DNA from: Bradyrhizobium huanghuaihaiense
GTDB lineage: Bacteria; Pseudomonadota; Alphaproteobacteria; Rhizobiales; Xanthobacteraceae
NCBI RefSeq assembly: GCF_007830635.1
Contig: NZ_VLLA01000004.1
Location: forward strand, 395,541-459,540
Length of the DNA stretch: 64,000 nucleotides
Reading direction: 5' to 3'
The notes beneath the pieces were generated by a model. It searched no databases. It was not told where the DNA came from and saw only the letters and a list, made by a program, of their open reading frames with translations. Below, one piece after another: positions 26,912 to 35,711 of the stretch (position 1 is the first letter of the stretch; every line of letters begins with the position of its first letter). Position numbers and translations under genes: made by a program.

Positions 26912-28024
26912 TCAGGGCAGGCGCGGCGAGGCGTCGATGCCGGGCGTAAGGCCGGGTGCGATCTTCTCTGCGGGCGGAACCGCGGGTTCGCGTGTGTAGG
27001 GAAGCGTTTCAATCTCGGGGCGCTGCTGCGATGTCGTTTGCAGGCAATCGGGGCGGGGCGGACGTCCCGCGCCGAACAGATCGAAGACGGGATCGACGAA
27101 GCTCGCGCGGAACCGGTCGAACGAGGTTTGTCCGGCGCCCTCGGACGGCTGCCGGATCGTCACCGTCGCTGTCATGCCGGAGACGAGCGGCACATCCGGC
27201 GGCACCGTATCGATGGCGAGGCGAACCGGTACACGCTGTGCCAGCCGCACCCAGGTGTAGATCGGATCGACGTTGGGCAGGCCTTGCGTGCCTACGGCCG
27301 CGTTCGACACGCTGATGCCGCGCGTCACGGTCTTCACATGTCCGAGGATCGGCCTGGGATAGCCGACCAGATGCGCTTCGGCACGATCGCCGACGCAGAC
27401 CCGCGCCATCTTGGTCTCCTCGAAATAGCCGTCGATCCAGAAGCTGTTGGAGTCGATGACGGAAATGTTGCTGACGCCGGTGACGGCGTAGTCGCCCGCA
27501 CGCAGCAGCAGATTGGTGACGTAGCCGTCGACCGGACTGATCACGCTGGTGCGCTTCAGGTTCAGCTCTGCCTGCGCGAGCTGGTGCGCCGCCGACTCGT
27601 AGGCAGCCTTCGCCTGCGCCGCATTGCCGGCATAGATCTGCTGCTCTTCGGGTGTCGTCGCAAGGTCGGACAGATGCTGGCGCCGCTCGTACTCGGCCTG
27701 CTTCACCACGAGGTCCGCGGCCCGCTGGTCCATCAGCGCCTTGTCGACGCGGACGGCGACCTCGAAGTCGAAGGGATCGATCACGTAGAGGACGTCGCCC
27801 CTGTGGACGAACTGGTTGTCGGCCACCCTCAGCTCCACGATCTTGCCCGCAACCTGCGGCGCGACGTTGGCGACCTGGACGCGGACGCTGCCGTTCCGCG
27901 TCCAGGGCGCGGTGACGTAGTGCTGCCAGGTCGCAACCGCGATCAGGACCGCGATCGCTGCGATGCCGAGGGTCGCAAGATGCTTGCCGGCATCGCGGAC
28001 GAAACGGACCACCGCGGCGGCCAT
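26912..28024 (-). CDS. HlyD/EmrA-family efflux adaptor, AaeA-like
   Basis: Periplasmic adaptor of 370 residues: an N-terminal helix (residues 15-33), lipoyl half GSVRVQVANVAPQVAGKIVEL, a coiled coil at about 90-155, the second half TSVISPVDGYVTNLLL and a beta-barrel region. The layout is that of AaeA, which works with a FUSC-domain partner to export aromatic carboxylic acids. The proline-rich C-terminal 60 residues are longer than in AaeA. It is last in a reverse operon with DUF1656 and FUSC genes. Confidence 0.9.
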   Translation of the reverse strand: MAAAVVRFVRDAGKHLATLGIAAIAVLIAVATWQHYVTAPWTRNGSVRVQVANVAPQVAGKIVELRVADNQFVHRGDVLYVIDPFDFEVAVRVDKALMDQRAADLVVKQAEYERRQHLSDLATTPEEQQIYAGNAAQAKAAYESAAHQLAQAELNLKRTSVISPVDGYVTNLLLRAGDYAVTGVSNISVIDSNSFWIDGYFEETKMARVCVGDRAEAHLVGYPRPILGHVKTVTRGISVSNAAVGTQGLPNVDPIYTWVRLAQRVPVRLAIDTVPPDVPLVSGMTATVTIRQPSEGAGQTSFDRFRASFVDPVFDLFGAGRPPRPDCLQTTSQQRPEIETLPYTREPAVPPAEKIAPGLTPGIDASPRLP

Positions 28025-28036
28025 GGCTCTTTCTCC

Positions 28037-28240
28037 CTAGAAGAACAGTGCGAACAGGCCGAACATCGCAATGTAGAGACTGAGCTCGGCCAGCGAGGGG
28101 TTGCTGAACAATCTTGCGAATCCGACCAAGCGCAGCAGCGGACGGAGCAGCAGGAACGCAAGCAGCGCGATTGCCGCATAGGTGACGATGGGGGCGATGA
28201 GCACGCCGCCGACGACCAGCTCCCGATAGGTGTTCGTCAT
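28037..28240 (-). CDS. DUF1656 small membrane protein (AaeX-like)
   Basis: A 67-residue protein with two predicted membrane helices (LVVGGVLIAPIVTYAAIALLA and a C-terminal LYIAMFGLFALFF) and the ELVVGG start typical of DUF1656. In this family the gene sits between a FUSC transporter and an HlyD adaptor, exactly as here. Its ATG overlaps the FUSC stop (ATGA), and the adaptor starts 12 bases later. Its precise role in the pump is not known. Confidence 0.88.
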   Translation of the reverse strand: MTNTYRELVVGGVLIAPIVTYAAIALLAFLLLRPLLRLVGFARLFSNPSLAELSLYIAMFGLFALFF

Positions 28241-30090
28241 GGCCGTTCGCCCCGGTTTTCACGTGACGGCGCGAAAGCGCCGCTCGCCGCAATCAGCATG
28301 GCGATGGCCGAATTGGCGGGCAGGTTGCTTCGCACCGCCGCCTCGCGGAGCACGTCGGCAGAAGCGAGGATGGCGCCGCCGTTCCGCTGCGCGAGGGCCT
28401 CTCGCGCGTCCTGAGCCGCTTCGGCGAGCGGCCCCAGTCGCAGCCGGTCCAGTTCGGCGCGGCAACGCCGCAGGGCTTCGGCCTGGTCGAAACAGCGCAT
28501 CGCCTTGGCCGTGATCTGGCCATCGAGAGGCAAGGCGCCCTTTGCGGTCAGGATCTGTTCGATCCGGGCCGCGTCGCGAAACGCGGCTTCCTCCGCTGCG
28601 AGGTATCGGGTTCGTTCGCGGTCGAGATGGTCCAGCTCGCGCCTGGCTTCTCCCAGCAGCAGCCGAACCCGCCGGTCGCCCGACAGCGGAGGCAGCAGCA
28701 TCTGCGCCGCGAACACGAGCACCGCCGACAGGCAGGCAAAGAGACTCGCCACCAGGAACATCTCGGGGTCGTAGCTCTGCGGATTGGTCGGTACGAGGAC
28801 GGCGATCGTGAACACCAGGACGAGGCGGCCGAGGGACGACAGTGTCGGGTTCGGCAGCGAGATCAGCAGTGCGAGGCCGATGACGACGGGCGCAAGACCG
28901 ATCGCCAGCAGCTGAAATTCGGACACGCCGTTGAAGACGAGGTATTTCAGCATGCCGGCCAGCGCGCAGGCGATCGGCATCGCCGTCAACGTCACCAGCG
29001 TGAAGCTGCGTGGCGCTGGTGACGTCGAGCTGAGGCCGATGATCACCGCGACGAGCGAGAGGCAGAGCTCGGTGCTCGGCCAGCCCGTCAGCACGAAGAA
29101 AACCGCGATCAGCGTGAACGAGACCGCGGCCCGTGCGCCGGTTTCCGCCGCGATGCGGCGCGAGCGATACAGCGGCGCGCGCCATGCATGGGACGGCCGC
29201 GTCCCTTCACGCAGCGCGTCGAGGCTGCTGCGGACCTGCGCGTTCTTTCGGCCGATCTCGGTCTGGAGCCAGGATCGGGATGTCGCTATTAACCCGGCTG
29301 TATCCGGGGTGGCGGCGGGGAGCGCTGCGAGCATGCGGCCGAGCGAGAGCGCACTGACGAGATCGACCAGCGCGGCGCGCGCAGCTTCGGTCCTTGCCGT
29401 GCCGATGCTGGATTCCGTCGCAAGGCTGGCGATCTCCGGGCGCAGTGCCGCGATGTCATGCAACAGGCTCGCGGCAGCCGGCGCGGAGGCACGCTCGGCA
29501 CCTTGCGCGAGGTCCGCGGCCCGGTGGTACAGCGCCTCGATGCGGCTGGCCAGCACCGGATGGTAATTCGGCGCGGCCAGAACCTCGTTCACAAGCGCGA
29601 CCGCAAGGACGCCGATGCCGATGGCGGCGCCGCGTGCGACGCCGGCCGGGAACACCTGGAGCGGCGTGTCGATCTGCTGGATATCGACCAGGGCGACGGT
29701 GATGCAGCAGAGCGCGGCTGCATAGGCGCGGTTGCCGTCCAGCATCCCGGCGACATAGACGCAGAGCCCGACCCAGATGCCGAGCACCGCGAGCAGGAGA
29801 CCGTCGGTCTGGGAAAACAGGCCCGCGATTGCGATCGAAGCGGCAACGCCGATGGCGGTTGCGAGCAGCCGGTAGCCGGCCTTCTCCATGCCCTGACCGC
29901 GTGTCGGCAGGGCCAGGACGGCCACGGTGAGGGCGGACGACGACGGCGAGTCGAGCTCGAGCCAGAAGCTGACATAGAGTGCGAGCAGCATCGCCAGCCA
30001 GACGCGCAACGCGAGAGCCCAGGAGCTCGCGGGGAATCCGGCGAAGACCAGCGGGCGCGGCGCGGCAGCACTGGTGGCGTTCACTGGCAT
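28237..30090 (-). CDS. FUSC-family transporter, AaeB-like
   Basis: Inner-membrane efflux component of 617 residues: two clusters of about five to six helices (residues 15-160 and 330-480), each followed by a soluble helical part, as in the fusaric-acid-resistance/AaeB family. Likely substrates are aromatic carboxylic acids such as p-hydroxybenzoate. Start ATG 30090 follows GGGGAAAC; a longer reading frame upstream has no ribosome site. It leads the FUSC-DUF1656-HlyD operon. No LysR-type AaeR is adjacent; the nearby AraC genes are candidates for its control. Confidence 0.9.
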   Translation of the reverse strand: MPVNATSAAAPRPLVFAGFPASSWALALRVWLAMLLALYVSFWLELDSPSSSALTVAVLALPTRGQGMEKAGYRLLATAIGVAASIAIAGLFSQTDGLLLAVLGIWVGLCVYVAGMLDGNRAYAAALCCITVALVDIQQIDTPLQVFPAGVARGAAIGIGVLAVALVNEVLAAPNYHPVLASRIEALYHRAADLAQGAERASAPAAASLLHDIAALRPEIASLATESSIGTARTEAARAALVDLVSALSLGRMLAALPAATPDTAGLIATSRSWLQTEIGRKNAQVRSSLDALREGTRPSHAWRAPLYRSRRIAAETGARAAVSFTLIAVFFVLTGWPSTELCLSLVAVIIGLSSTSPAPRSFTLVTLTAMPIACALAGMLKYLVFNGVSEFQLLAIGLAPVVIGLALLISLPNPTLSSLGRLVLVFTIAVLVPTNPQSYDPEMFLVASLFACLSAVLVFAAQMLLPPLSGDRRVRLLLGEARRELDHLDRERTRYLAAEEAAFRDAARIEQILTAKGALPLDGQITAKAMRCFDQAEALRRCRAELDRLRLGPLAEAAQDAREALAQRNGGAILASADVLREAAVRSNLPANSAIAMLIAASGAFAPSRENRGERP

Positions 30091-30255
30091 GTTTCCCCAT
30101 CCGCTTCGGCAGAGCGTGCCCGCCCTGCCGATATCGACAATATCGACGGTGACTATGAGGTTGGCCGGGCCTGCCGGTATTTCCGGTCCACCAACCCGGT
30201 TGCCAGAATGCACGCTTGGGGGACGAGGGTGCCGCGCGAGCGAGGGACGGATGGA

Positions 30256-30639
30256 TTACGGCGCTGCGCCGTGGCCTGCCAGCGCGTTCTCGAGACAGCG
30301 GATGATCTCGTCGCCGCTGGACGGCTTGCCGAGAAAGCAATGCGCGCCGGCGGCCATCACGCGCTGACGCACGGCTTCGCTTGGAAATGCCGTCATGAAG
30401 ATGATCGGGAAGCGGCGGCCGGAGGCTATCAACTGGGCCTGTAACTCATCGCCGGTGATCACGGGCATCTGGATGTCGGCGATCATGCATGCCGGATCGT
30501 CTCCCGGCGCATGCTGCAGGAAGTCGATGCCGGACTCGTAGGCATCGGCCTCGTAGCCAAGCGAGCGAACCAGGCTCGCAAGCGAAGTGCGAACGCCCTC
30601 ATCGTCGTCCACAATCGCAATCACGGGGGTTTTGGCCAT
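30256..30639 (-). CDS. Single-domain response regulator receiver
   Basis: A stand-alone receiver of 127 residues: acidic pocket DDDEG at 11-14, phospho-acceptor Asp55 in IADIQMP, and conserved Thr/Lys in FMTAFPS and FLGKP. It has no output domain, so it probably works in a phosphorelay or by protein contact. It lies 106 bases downstream of the FixJ-like regulator on the same strand, so both may be phosphorylated by the adjacent kinase. Confidence 0.9.
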   Translation of the reverse strand: MAKTPVIAIVDDDEGVRTSLASLVRSLGYEADAYESGIDFLQHAPGDDPACMIADIQMPVITGDELQAQLIASGRRFPIIFMTAFPSEAVRQRVMAAGAHCFLGKPSSGDEIIRCLENALAGHGAAP

Positions 30640-30745
30640 TCGCGCACAATCCTGACCGCGGTGTTCCGCAAGGCAAGGAGGATATCTCCCGTTGCGCGGC
30701 CGATGACGCCTTATGCACCCTGGGGTGGGCCCGCCGGAATTATAC

Positions 30746-31417
30746 TCAGGTTTGGTCCGTAGACCTGCGGGTTTGGGAAACCCCGAGCGCCTCGGCCTTG
30801 CGAACGAGGTCGGCCAGTGACCTAACCCCCATCTTGCGCATGACGTTCCCGCGGTGGATCTTGACCGTGATCTCGCTGAGGCCGATCAGGGCGGCGACCT
30901 GCTTGTTCATCAGGCCGGCGGTGACATGGCCCATCACCTCGCGCTCGCGCGCCGTCAGGGTCTCGTATTGGGCCCTGATGTCGTCCTTGGTCGCGGCTTC
31001 GGCGCGGTGCAGCGCATCGCGCTCGAGCGCCGCCGTCACGGCGTCGAGCATGTCCTGGTCGCGGAACGGCTTGGAGAGGAAGTCCACTGCGCCGGCCTTC
31101 ATGGCGCGCACCGACATCGGAATGTCGCCATGGCCGGTCATGAAGATGATCGGATAGCTGATGCCCTGCCGGACGAGCTGGCCCTGCAGATCGAGCCCGC
31201 TCACGCCCGGAAGGCGGACGTCCAGCACGATGCAGCCGGGGCGGTCGGGCAGCGAGCTGCCGAGCAGTTCGGCCGGCGAGCCGAACAGCCGCGTCTCGAG
31301 GCCGACGGATCGGAACAGGCTGTCGAGTGAGGTGCGGATGCCCGCATCGTCATCGACGATGATGACGATCGCGCTGGAGGGAGGCGCCGGCGGTTGGGCC
31401 TGGTTTGGTCGTGTCAT
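30746..31417 (-). CDS. FixJ-family response regulator with LuxR HTH
   Basis: A 223-residue regulator. The receiver domain (residues 16-130) has phospho-acceptor Asp66 in VLDVRLPG and KPF near 117. The LuxR/FixJ HTH (about 150-215) reads LTAREREVMGHVTAGLMNKQ, then ITVKIHRGNVMRKMGVRSL. Its ATG overlaps the kinase stop (ATGA), so the two form a co-translated pair. The motif ending in RKMGVRSLADLVRKAEALG is typical of NodW/FixJ-like regulators of rhizobia. Target genes unknown; the palindrome at 33249-33264 is a candidate operator. Confidence 0.92.
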   Translation of the reverse strand: MTRPNQAQPPAPPSSAIVIIVDDDAGIRTSLDSLFRSVGLETRLFGSPAELLGSSLPDRPGCIVLDVRLPGVSGLDLQGQLVRQGISYPIIFMTGHGDIPMSVRAMKAGAVDFLSKPFRDQDMLDAVTAALERDALHRAEAATKDDIRAQYETLTAREREVMGHVTAGLMNKQVAALIGLSEITVKIHRGNVMRKMGVRSLADLVRKAEALGVSQTRRSTDQT

Positions 31418-32961
31418 GGCAGGGCGTGTTCTTGGCTAAATGGCAGTGTGAGGTGGAATGTCGCGCCCGAACCCGGGGTGCTCGCCACCGACAACCGGCC
31501 GCCGTGAGCTTCCACCGTCGTTCGGCAGATCGCAAGCCCCATGCCCATCCCGCCGTCCTTCGTCGTGAAGAACGGATCGAACAGGCGCGGCAGGTCGTCA
31601 GGGTGGATACCCGGGCCGCTGTCCTGCACCGTGATCGCGAGGGTCTCGCTGTTCGCGGTGCTGACGCGCAGCGTGATGGTGCGGGAACCAGGGCGGCCCG
31701 ACATGGCCTGGCCGGCATTGATCAGGAGATTGACCAGGACCTGTTGCAGCTGGATCCGGTCGCCGCGAACCGACGGCAGGTCAGGCTCCGTCTCGACGAT
31801 GAGGGCGACGTCGTCCTTGGCGAGCTCGCGCGCGACCAGCGCCGTTGCCTCGTCGATGATCTCGCCGATGTGGAGCATGTCCTTTTGGGGCGAAGCCTTC
31901 TTCAGGAAGGTCCGGATGCGGGTCACGACCTCGCTGGCACGGCGGCCTTGAGCAACGACATGGCCGATCGTGGTCGCAACCTCCTTGAGATCGGGGACGT
32001 CGCGCCGCAGCCAGCGCAAGCCGGCTTCGCCGCTGGTGACGATCGCCGCCAGCGGCTGGTTCACCTCGTGCGCAATGGAGGCGCTGAGCTCGCCGAGGGT
32101 GGCAACGCGCGCCGCATGGGCGAGCTCGGCCTGCGCCGCGAGCAGCGCGTCTTGCGCCTGCTTGCGCTCGGTGATGTCGACGACGAAGACCAGCACGTCA
32201 TGATCTTCGCCGGATCGGGGCGAAAAGGTGATCGTGAACAGCACGGGCACCTTGCGTCCGTCGAACCGCACGAGCTCGGTCTCGCCTTCGTGGAACCGCT
32301 CTCCTTGCGCAAATGCGACCAGCGCGTCGAGGAAACTGCGATCGTTCTCGCCCAGCAGCTTGTCCACGTTCTCGATGAAGGCCGCCGAGCTGCTGGCGCC
32401 CGCCATCTTCTGCAGGGCCGGATTGACGTCGACGATCCTGGCGAGCCCGCGGGCATGCCGGATGAAATCGGGATGTCGTGCCAGATAATCGCGCAGGTCC
32501 GCCCCGCGGCTCGGTAGCGAATCCAGCGCGGCCCGGAGTCCGCTCCAGTCTTCCTCGACGACGCCGATCCGGGTTGCGTCGAACATCCGGCGGTATCGCT
32601 GCTCGCTCTGAACCAGCGCGCTGTGCGCCGCGTGATTCTGCAGCACCAGCAGGGTCGTGATCCCGATGGCCGCGAGGCTCACCAGCGCGCGAAGGGCAGG
32701 CGAGGCGATCGTCTGCAGACCGTGCGACGTCAGATAGGCGCTTATGGTCAGGACGATGCAGCCGGCTGCGGCAATGATGATGTCGTTGCGTCGGTTCGTC
32801 CTCGCCGCAAGCAGGATCGCGACGACATAGAGCACCGCGACCGCGCCCTCGAGCGGCGTCAGCACGTCGACCATGAAGACCGCGAAGGCGAGGACGGCGG
32901 ACCAGAACCGCAAGCCGGCGCGGCTCATGGATGAACCCGTAGGCCGATCAAGCTTCGTCAT
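31414..32961 (-). CDS. Membrane PAS sensor histidine kinase
   Basis: A 515-residue kinase with four N-terminal membrane helices (residues 18-110), a PAS domain at about 120-265, HisKA with His298 in ASIAHEVNQPLAA, and HATPase with NLLINAGQAM, QDSGPGI and GMGMGLAICRTTVEAHGG. It is coupled by ATGA to the FixJ-like regulator. Domain order and motifs match the orphan kinase at 9.9-11.4 kb, but this one has more membrane helices. ATG 32928 is an alternative start; neither has a good ribosome site. It diverges from the AraC gene at 33402. Confidence 0.92.
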   Translation of the reverse strand: MTKLDRPTGSSMSRAGLRFWSAVLAFAVFMVDVLTPLEGAVAVLYVVAILLAARTNRRNDIIIAAAGCIVLTISAYLTSHGLQTIASPALRALVSLAAIGITTLLVLQNHAAHSALVQSEQRYRRMFDATRIGVVEEDWSGLRAALDSLPSRGADLRDYLARHPDFIRHARGLARIVDVNPALQKMAGASSSAAFIENVDKLLGENDRSFLDALVAFAQGERFHEGETELVRFDGRKVPVLFTITFSPRSGEDHDVLVFVVDITERKQAQDALLAAQAELAHAARVATLGELSASIAHEVNQPLAAIVTSGEAGLRWLRRDVPDLKEVATTIGHVVAQGRRASEVVTRIRTFLKKASPQKDMLHIGEIIDEATALVARELAKDDVALIVETEPDLPSVRGDRIQLQQVLVNLLINAGQAMSGRPGSRTITLRVSTANSETLAITVQDSGPGIHPDDLPRLFDPFFTTKDGGMGMGLAICRTTVEAHGGRLSVASTPGSGATFHLTLPFSQEHALP

Positions 32962-33248
32962 CGTCGCAGGCGGTGTTTCTTCTCATCGCAGCCGCGTTGA
33001 TGCCGCGATTTGATCGCGTCCACAATATCCAGCCCGGTGATTTTCGTGCTCTCTTGGAAGACCTCGTGTGAAGTTGAATCCGGCGTGAGTTCCGACAAGG
33101 GATTCTCCGGCAGAACAAGGCTGATCGGCGATCTCGCCGAACGCAGGCGCGTCAAACTATCGCAGGCGCGCCGCACCATCGGGCTCGCACGTCCGTGGAT
33201 GCAGACGAGGAGTTCCGCTCGCGCCCTCGTCCCCTGGCCGCGCTGCGA

Positions 33249-33264
33249 TCATACCTAGGTATGA
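33249..33264. promoter_or_regulatory. 16-bp perfect palindrome, candidate operator
   Basis: TCATACCTAGGTATGA reads the same on both strands. It lies in the 440-base gene-free region between the divergent histidine kinase (start 32961) and AraC gene (start 33402), 138 bases before the AraC start. Perfect two-fold symmetry suits a dimeric LuxR- or TetR-type regulator. I see no convincing gene in this interval; the one open frame at 33010-33258 lacks a ribosome site and family resemblance. Confidence 0.55.
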
Positions 33265-33401
33265 CGCGGTTAACCCGAGACCTTATCCATGCACCCGCGC
33301 GTAGAATGGAGTGCGCGGATCGCCGAACTACTCTGCTCCCATCGCATTCGGACAAGCCGGCCAGGCATTGCCGCTGCGAACTGGGACAAGGAGGCTCGAC
33401 G

Positions 33402-34256
33402 ATGTCGCTGATGATGTCATACCCGCAAACTGCCAAGGATCATGTCGCCGCCGCAATCGACGTCTCGTCGATCGACGGCCCGCTTCCGCGGCCAACGAAG
33501 CGTTCGCCGCGCTCCGGCGAGGAGGCAATGACGCTCTCCCTCGTACATCTGGATGTCGCGCTGGCCATCGAGGCGCCTGCGCCGGAGGTGCGAGGATCGG
33601 CCGACGGCGGGCCGAGCTTCAGGGTCTCCGCGAAACGTCTTGCGCGCGTGTCCGCCGAGTCCGATCGGAAGACGGATGCCGGGGAGGTCGCGGATCCGGT
33701 GATGCGGCGCCTCTCGGATGCACTCGCGGCCACCAGAGCCATGCACCATCCCCATTCCGCCATCCTGGTCGACGCGTTGCGTCTGGCCATGCTGACCTGC
33801 AAGGCCAGCCGGCGGCCGGTGGTCAGTCGAGGCCAGTCCGAGCCGGCCGAGGGCGACCGCGAAGGGCAGGCCTGCCGCACGGTGCGGTCGCTGCAGAAAT
33901 GGCGCCTCAAGCGCGTCATGCAGTACATCGACGACAACCTGGACGCGAAGGTCACCTTGCAGCATCTGGCCGCCGTGGCCGGCCTGAGCCGGATGCATTT
34001 CGCCGCGCAGTTCCGGGCGGCCGTCGGCATGCGGCCGCATGATTATTTGCTGAAGCGGCGGATCGAGCGAGCCCAGGAATTGCTGCAGCGGGCCGACGCC
34101 TCGCTCGTCGACATCGCCTTGACCGTCGGGTTCCAGACGCAGGCTCATTTCACGACGGTGTTCAAGCGCTTCGCCGGCGATACGCCATATCAGTGGAGGA
34201 GCGCCCATCTCGCGCAATTCCTGCCGATGCCGCGCATCGAGGCGAGGCCGTCATGA
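33402..34256 (+). CDS. AraC-family transcriptional regulator
   Basis: A 284-residue regulator. The N-terminal half has no recognised ligand domain. The C-terminal AraC domain (about residues 165-270) has LQHLAAVAGLSRMHFAAQF and LVDIALTVGFQTQAHFTTVFK. ATG 33402 follows AAGGAGG, which settles the start. The DNA-binding domain is very like that of the AraC gene at 25.6 kb, and the recognition-helix segment AGLSRMHFAAQF is identical, so the two may share operators. It diverges from the two-component genes and overlaps a small downstream frame by 4 bases. Confidence 0.9.
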   Translation: MSLMMSYPQTAKDHVAAAIDVSSIDGPLPRPTKRSPRSGEEAMTLSLVHLDVALAIEAPAPEVRGSADGGPSFRVSAKRLARVSAESDRKTDAGEVADPVMRRLSDALAATRAMHHPHSAILVDALRLAMLTCKASRRPVVSRGQSEPAEGDREGQACRTVRSLQKWRLKRVMQYIDDNLDAKVTLQHLAAVAGLSRMHFAAQFRAAVGMRPHDYLLKRRIERAQELLQRADASLVDIALTVGFQTQAHFTTVFKRFAGDTPYQWRSAHLAQFLPMPRIEARPS

Positions 34257-34582
34257 GCAGCCTCGGCATTCAAGCCCTGTTGCTTTCATTGCTCGGCATT
34301 CACTCGGCCCTGACGCACCACGAGATCATGGGACTATTGGCGATCGCCCGCGGACTCGGCGCCTCCTATCGTTTCGCATCCTCGGAGCCCGGAGCAGGCG
34401 TCTTCTACGGTCGCGTCACTCTCAGCTTCTGCAGGTTCGTCGCCGGCGGCATCGCGCGTTATGCATCGATGGGGTCGTTGATCGAGCTGCCCGGGCTCGA
34501 CGTCGTCGCACTCGCCAGGGGAATGCGTTGCGCGGGGCAGTGCGTCGGGCCCAGGGCGCGCCGCGTCGGTACGATCGACTAG
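34253..34582 (+). CDS. Hypothetical small protein overlapping the AraC gene
   Basis: A 109-residue frame whose ATG overlaps the AraC stop as ATGA. It has a hydrophobic N-terminus (SSLGIQALLLSLLGIHSALT) and a Cys/Arg-containing tail. No family recognised, no independent ribosome site; the main support is the coupling-type overlap. It could be a chance open frame in GC-rich DNA. Confidence 0.35.
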   Translation: MSSLGIQALLLSLLGIHSALTHHEIMGLLAIARGLGASYRFASSEPGAGVFYGRVTLSFCRFVAGGIARYASMGSLIELPGLDVVALARGMRCAGQCVGPRARRVGTID

Positions 34583-34702
34583 GAACTCTTGCGAACCGTC
34601 AGTGCTTGACTCCGCGGGCCAGATTCGCTGCCGAGCGCTGGCCTGCACGGCCTGCCTCCAAGCCCCCCCATACCCAAGGGCGGGCCGTGCTCACAGGAGG
34701 AG

Positions 34703-34870
34703 ATGCAATTGTCCGAGCCGACCGAGCAAGAGATCAGAGAACGCGCGCACCGCCTGTGGGAGCAGGCCGGTAAGCCCGAAGGCCGCGAGGAGGAGTTTTG
34801 GCGCGCGGCCCAGCAGGAGCTGCGCAACGAGGACAAGTCCAACACGCAGCGGACGCCGGATACGCTGTGA
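34703..34870 (+). CDS. DUF2934 small protein
   Basis: A 55-residue protein reading MQLSEPTEQEIRERAHRLW and on to EQAGKPEGREEEFWRAAQQEL. This is the DUF2934 pattern (IRxRAYxLWExxGrPeGrdeeFWxxAexEL), common in rhizobia and of unknown function. ATG 34703 has a strong AGGAGG six bases upstream. Its TGA overlaps the GTG of the next small gene (GTGA), so the two are coupled. Confidence 0.8.
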   Translation: MQLSEPTEQEIRERAHRLWEQAGKPEGREEEFWRAAQQELRNEDKSNTQRTPDTL

Positions 34871-35052
34871 CCGGCAAGACCTGCCCATTCTGCCAGGGTC
34901 TGGGATGGGTCTGCGAAAACCATCCGCTCCGGGTCTGGAGCGAAAAGCTCGGCGGCTGCCGCTGCGGCGAGGGCATGCCTTGCACCTGCAACACGACCGA
35001 AGATCCCGAAACGAGGGTGGTGATCGTCGAAGCCGACACGACGTGGCACTAG
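34867..35052 (+). CDS. Cysteine-rich small protein, zinc-finger-like
   Basis: A 61-residue protein with CPFCQGLGWVC near the start and GGCRCGEGMPCTC in the middle, enough Cys pairs for one or two zinc sites. The acidic tail ends VEADTTWH. GTG 34867 overlaps the DUF2934 stop. The CxxC spacing resembles small zinc-ribbon proteins; no named family recognised. Coupling to DUF2934 suggests they act together. Confidence 0.68.
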   Translation: MTGKTCPFCQGLGWVCENHPLRVWSEKLGGCRCGEGMPCTCNTTEDPETRVVIVEADTTWH

Positions 35053-35206
35053 GCGGCGCCCGCCGCTTCCATGCTGCTCCGTTGCCGAGGCTTGAGTTTC
35101 GCTTCGCCCCATCCGTCCTGCGAACTGCATCTCAAGGAACAGAACTCGGCGGAAAAGATTTGGTGTTTGAACAGCACGGGTTCTGAAACAACCTGTTCCT
35201 ACGGCA

Positions 35207-35491
35207 GTGTTCGCAGTGGACGAGCAGCAGAAGATCGAGCGCCAGATCGAATTCGCAACGCGAGCGGCCGCGCTCGTCAAGGACGAGACAGCGGGACAGC
35301 GCTTCAGAAGCTTCGCGGAGGAGCTGAAGCGAAAGCTATTTCGCATGATGCGGCGCGGCGAGGTGCGCGCGCGTGCGTACGAGCTCTGGGAGCAGGCCGG
35401 CCGACCGACCGATCGTGACCTGGACTTCTGGCTCGAAGCGGAGCGGGAGATCGAGGCGGAACGCGAGGAGAGGAAGGGCTCGGGCGCCTGA
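35207..35491 (+). CDS. Second DUF2934-containing protein
   Basis: A 94-residue protein. The first 50 residues are a charged helix (QQKIERQIEFATRAAALVKD), followed by a C-terminal DUF2934 domain: ARAYELWEQAGRPTDRDLDFW then LEAEREIEAEREE (given as landmarks). The start may be GTG 35207 or GTG 35216; no ATG is available until residue 46. It is a separate unit 154 bases after the zinc-finger-like gene. Function unknown. Confidence 0.65.
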   Translation: MFAVDEQQKIERQIEFATRAAALVKDETAGQRFRSFAEELKRKLFRMMRRGEVRARAYELWEQAGRPTDRDLDFWLEAEREIEAEREERKGSGA

Positions 35492-35570
35492 CCCCTTCGA
35501 CAGCTGCCGGCTCCAGGCGATATCGGCCGCAGGCCGCATCGCAGGCTTCGTTCGCCGTTTCCCTGGCGAG

Positions 35571-35684
35571 AAAAAAGCCGCCGGGTTCTTCGCGCCCTGG
35601 CGGCTTCGAAAAGTCCTTAAGCTGTTGATCGCCTCCGCAGCCTCGTGCGTACCGCCGTTACCTTGTTTGCGGCCATGCTCGGTC
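35571..35684 (-). ncRNA. Candidate small RNA / leaderless micro-mRNA, copy 1
   Basis: Reverse-strand gene inferred from structure. A 42-base 5' block (35643-35684) is identical to copy 2 at 39958-39999. It follows a -10-like TACACT (forward 35685-35690) and a CRP/FNR-like palindrome. The 3' end is a rho-independent terminator: stem AAGCCGCC/GGCGGCTT (35575-35582 with 35599-35606) with extra GGG/CCC pairing and a run of six T. The predicted transcript is about 110 bases. An ATG at 35676, only 1-3 bases from the predicted 5' end, opens a 19-codon frame starting MAANKVTAVRTRL and ending at TAA 35617-35619. It may be non-coding, a leaderless peptide gene, or both. Confidence 0.6.
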
Positions 35685-35711
35685 AGTGTAGGCGGGGGTA
35701 GCCGATTCTGC

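Noticed and set aside
33010..33258. 82-codon forward frame upstream of the AraC gene
   Set aside because: No ribosome site, no family resemblance, and it runs through the 16-bp palindrome region likely to be regulatory.
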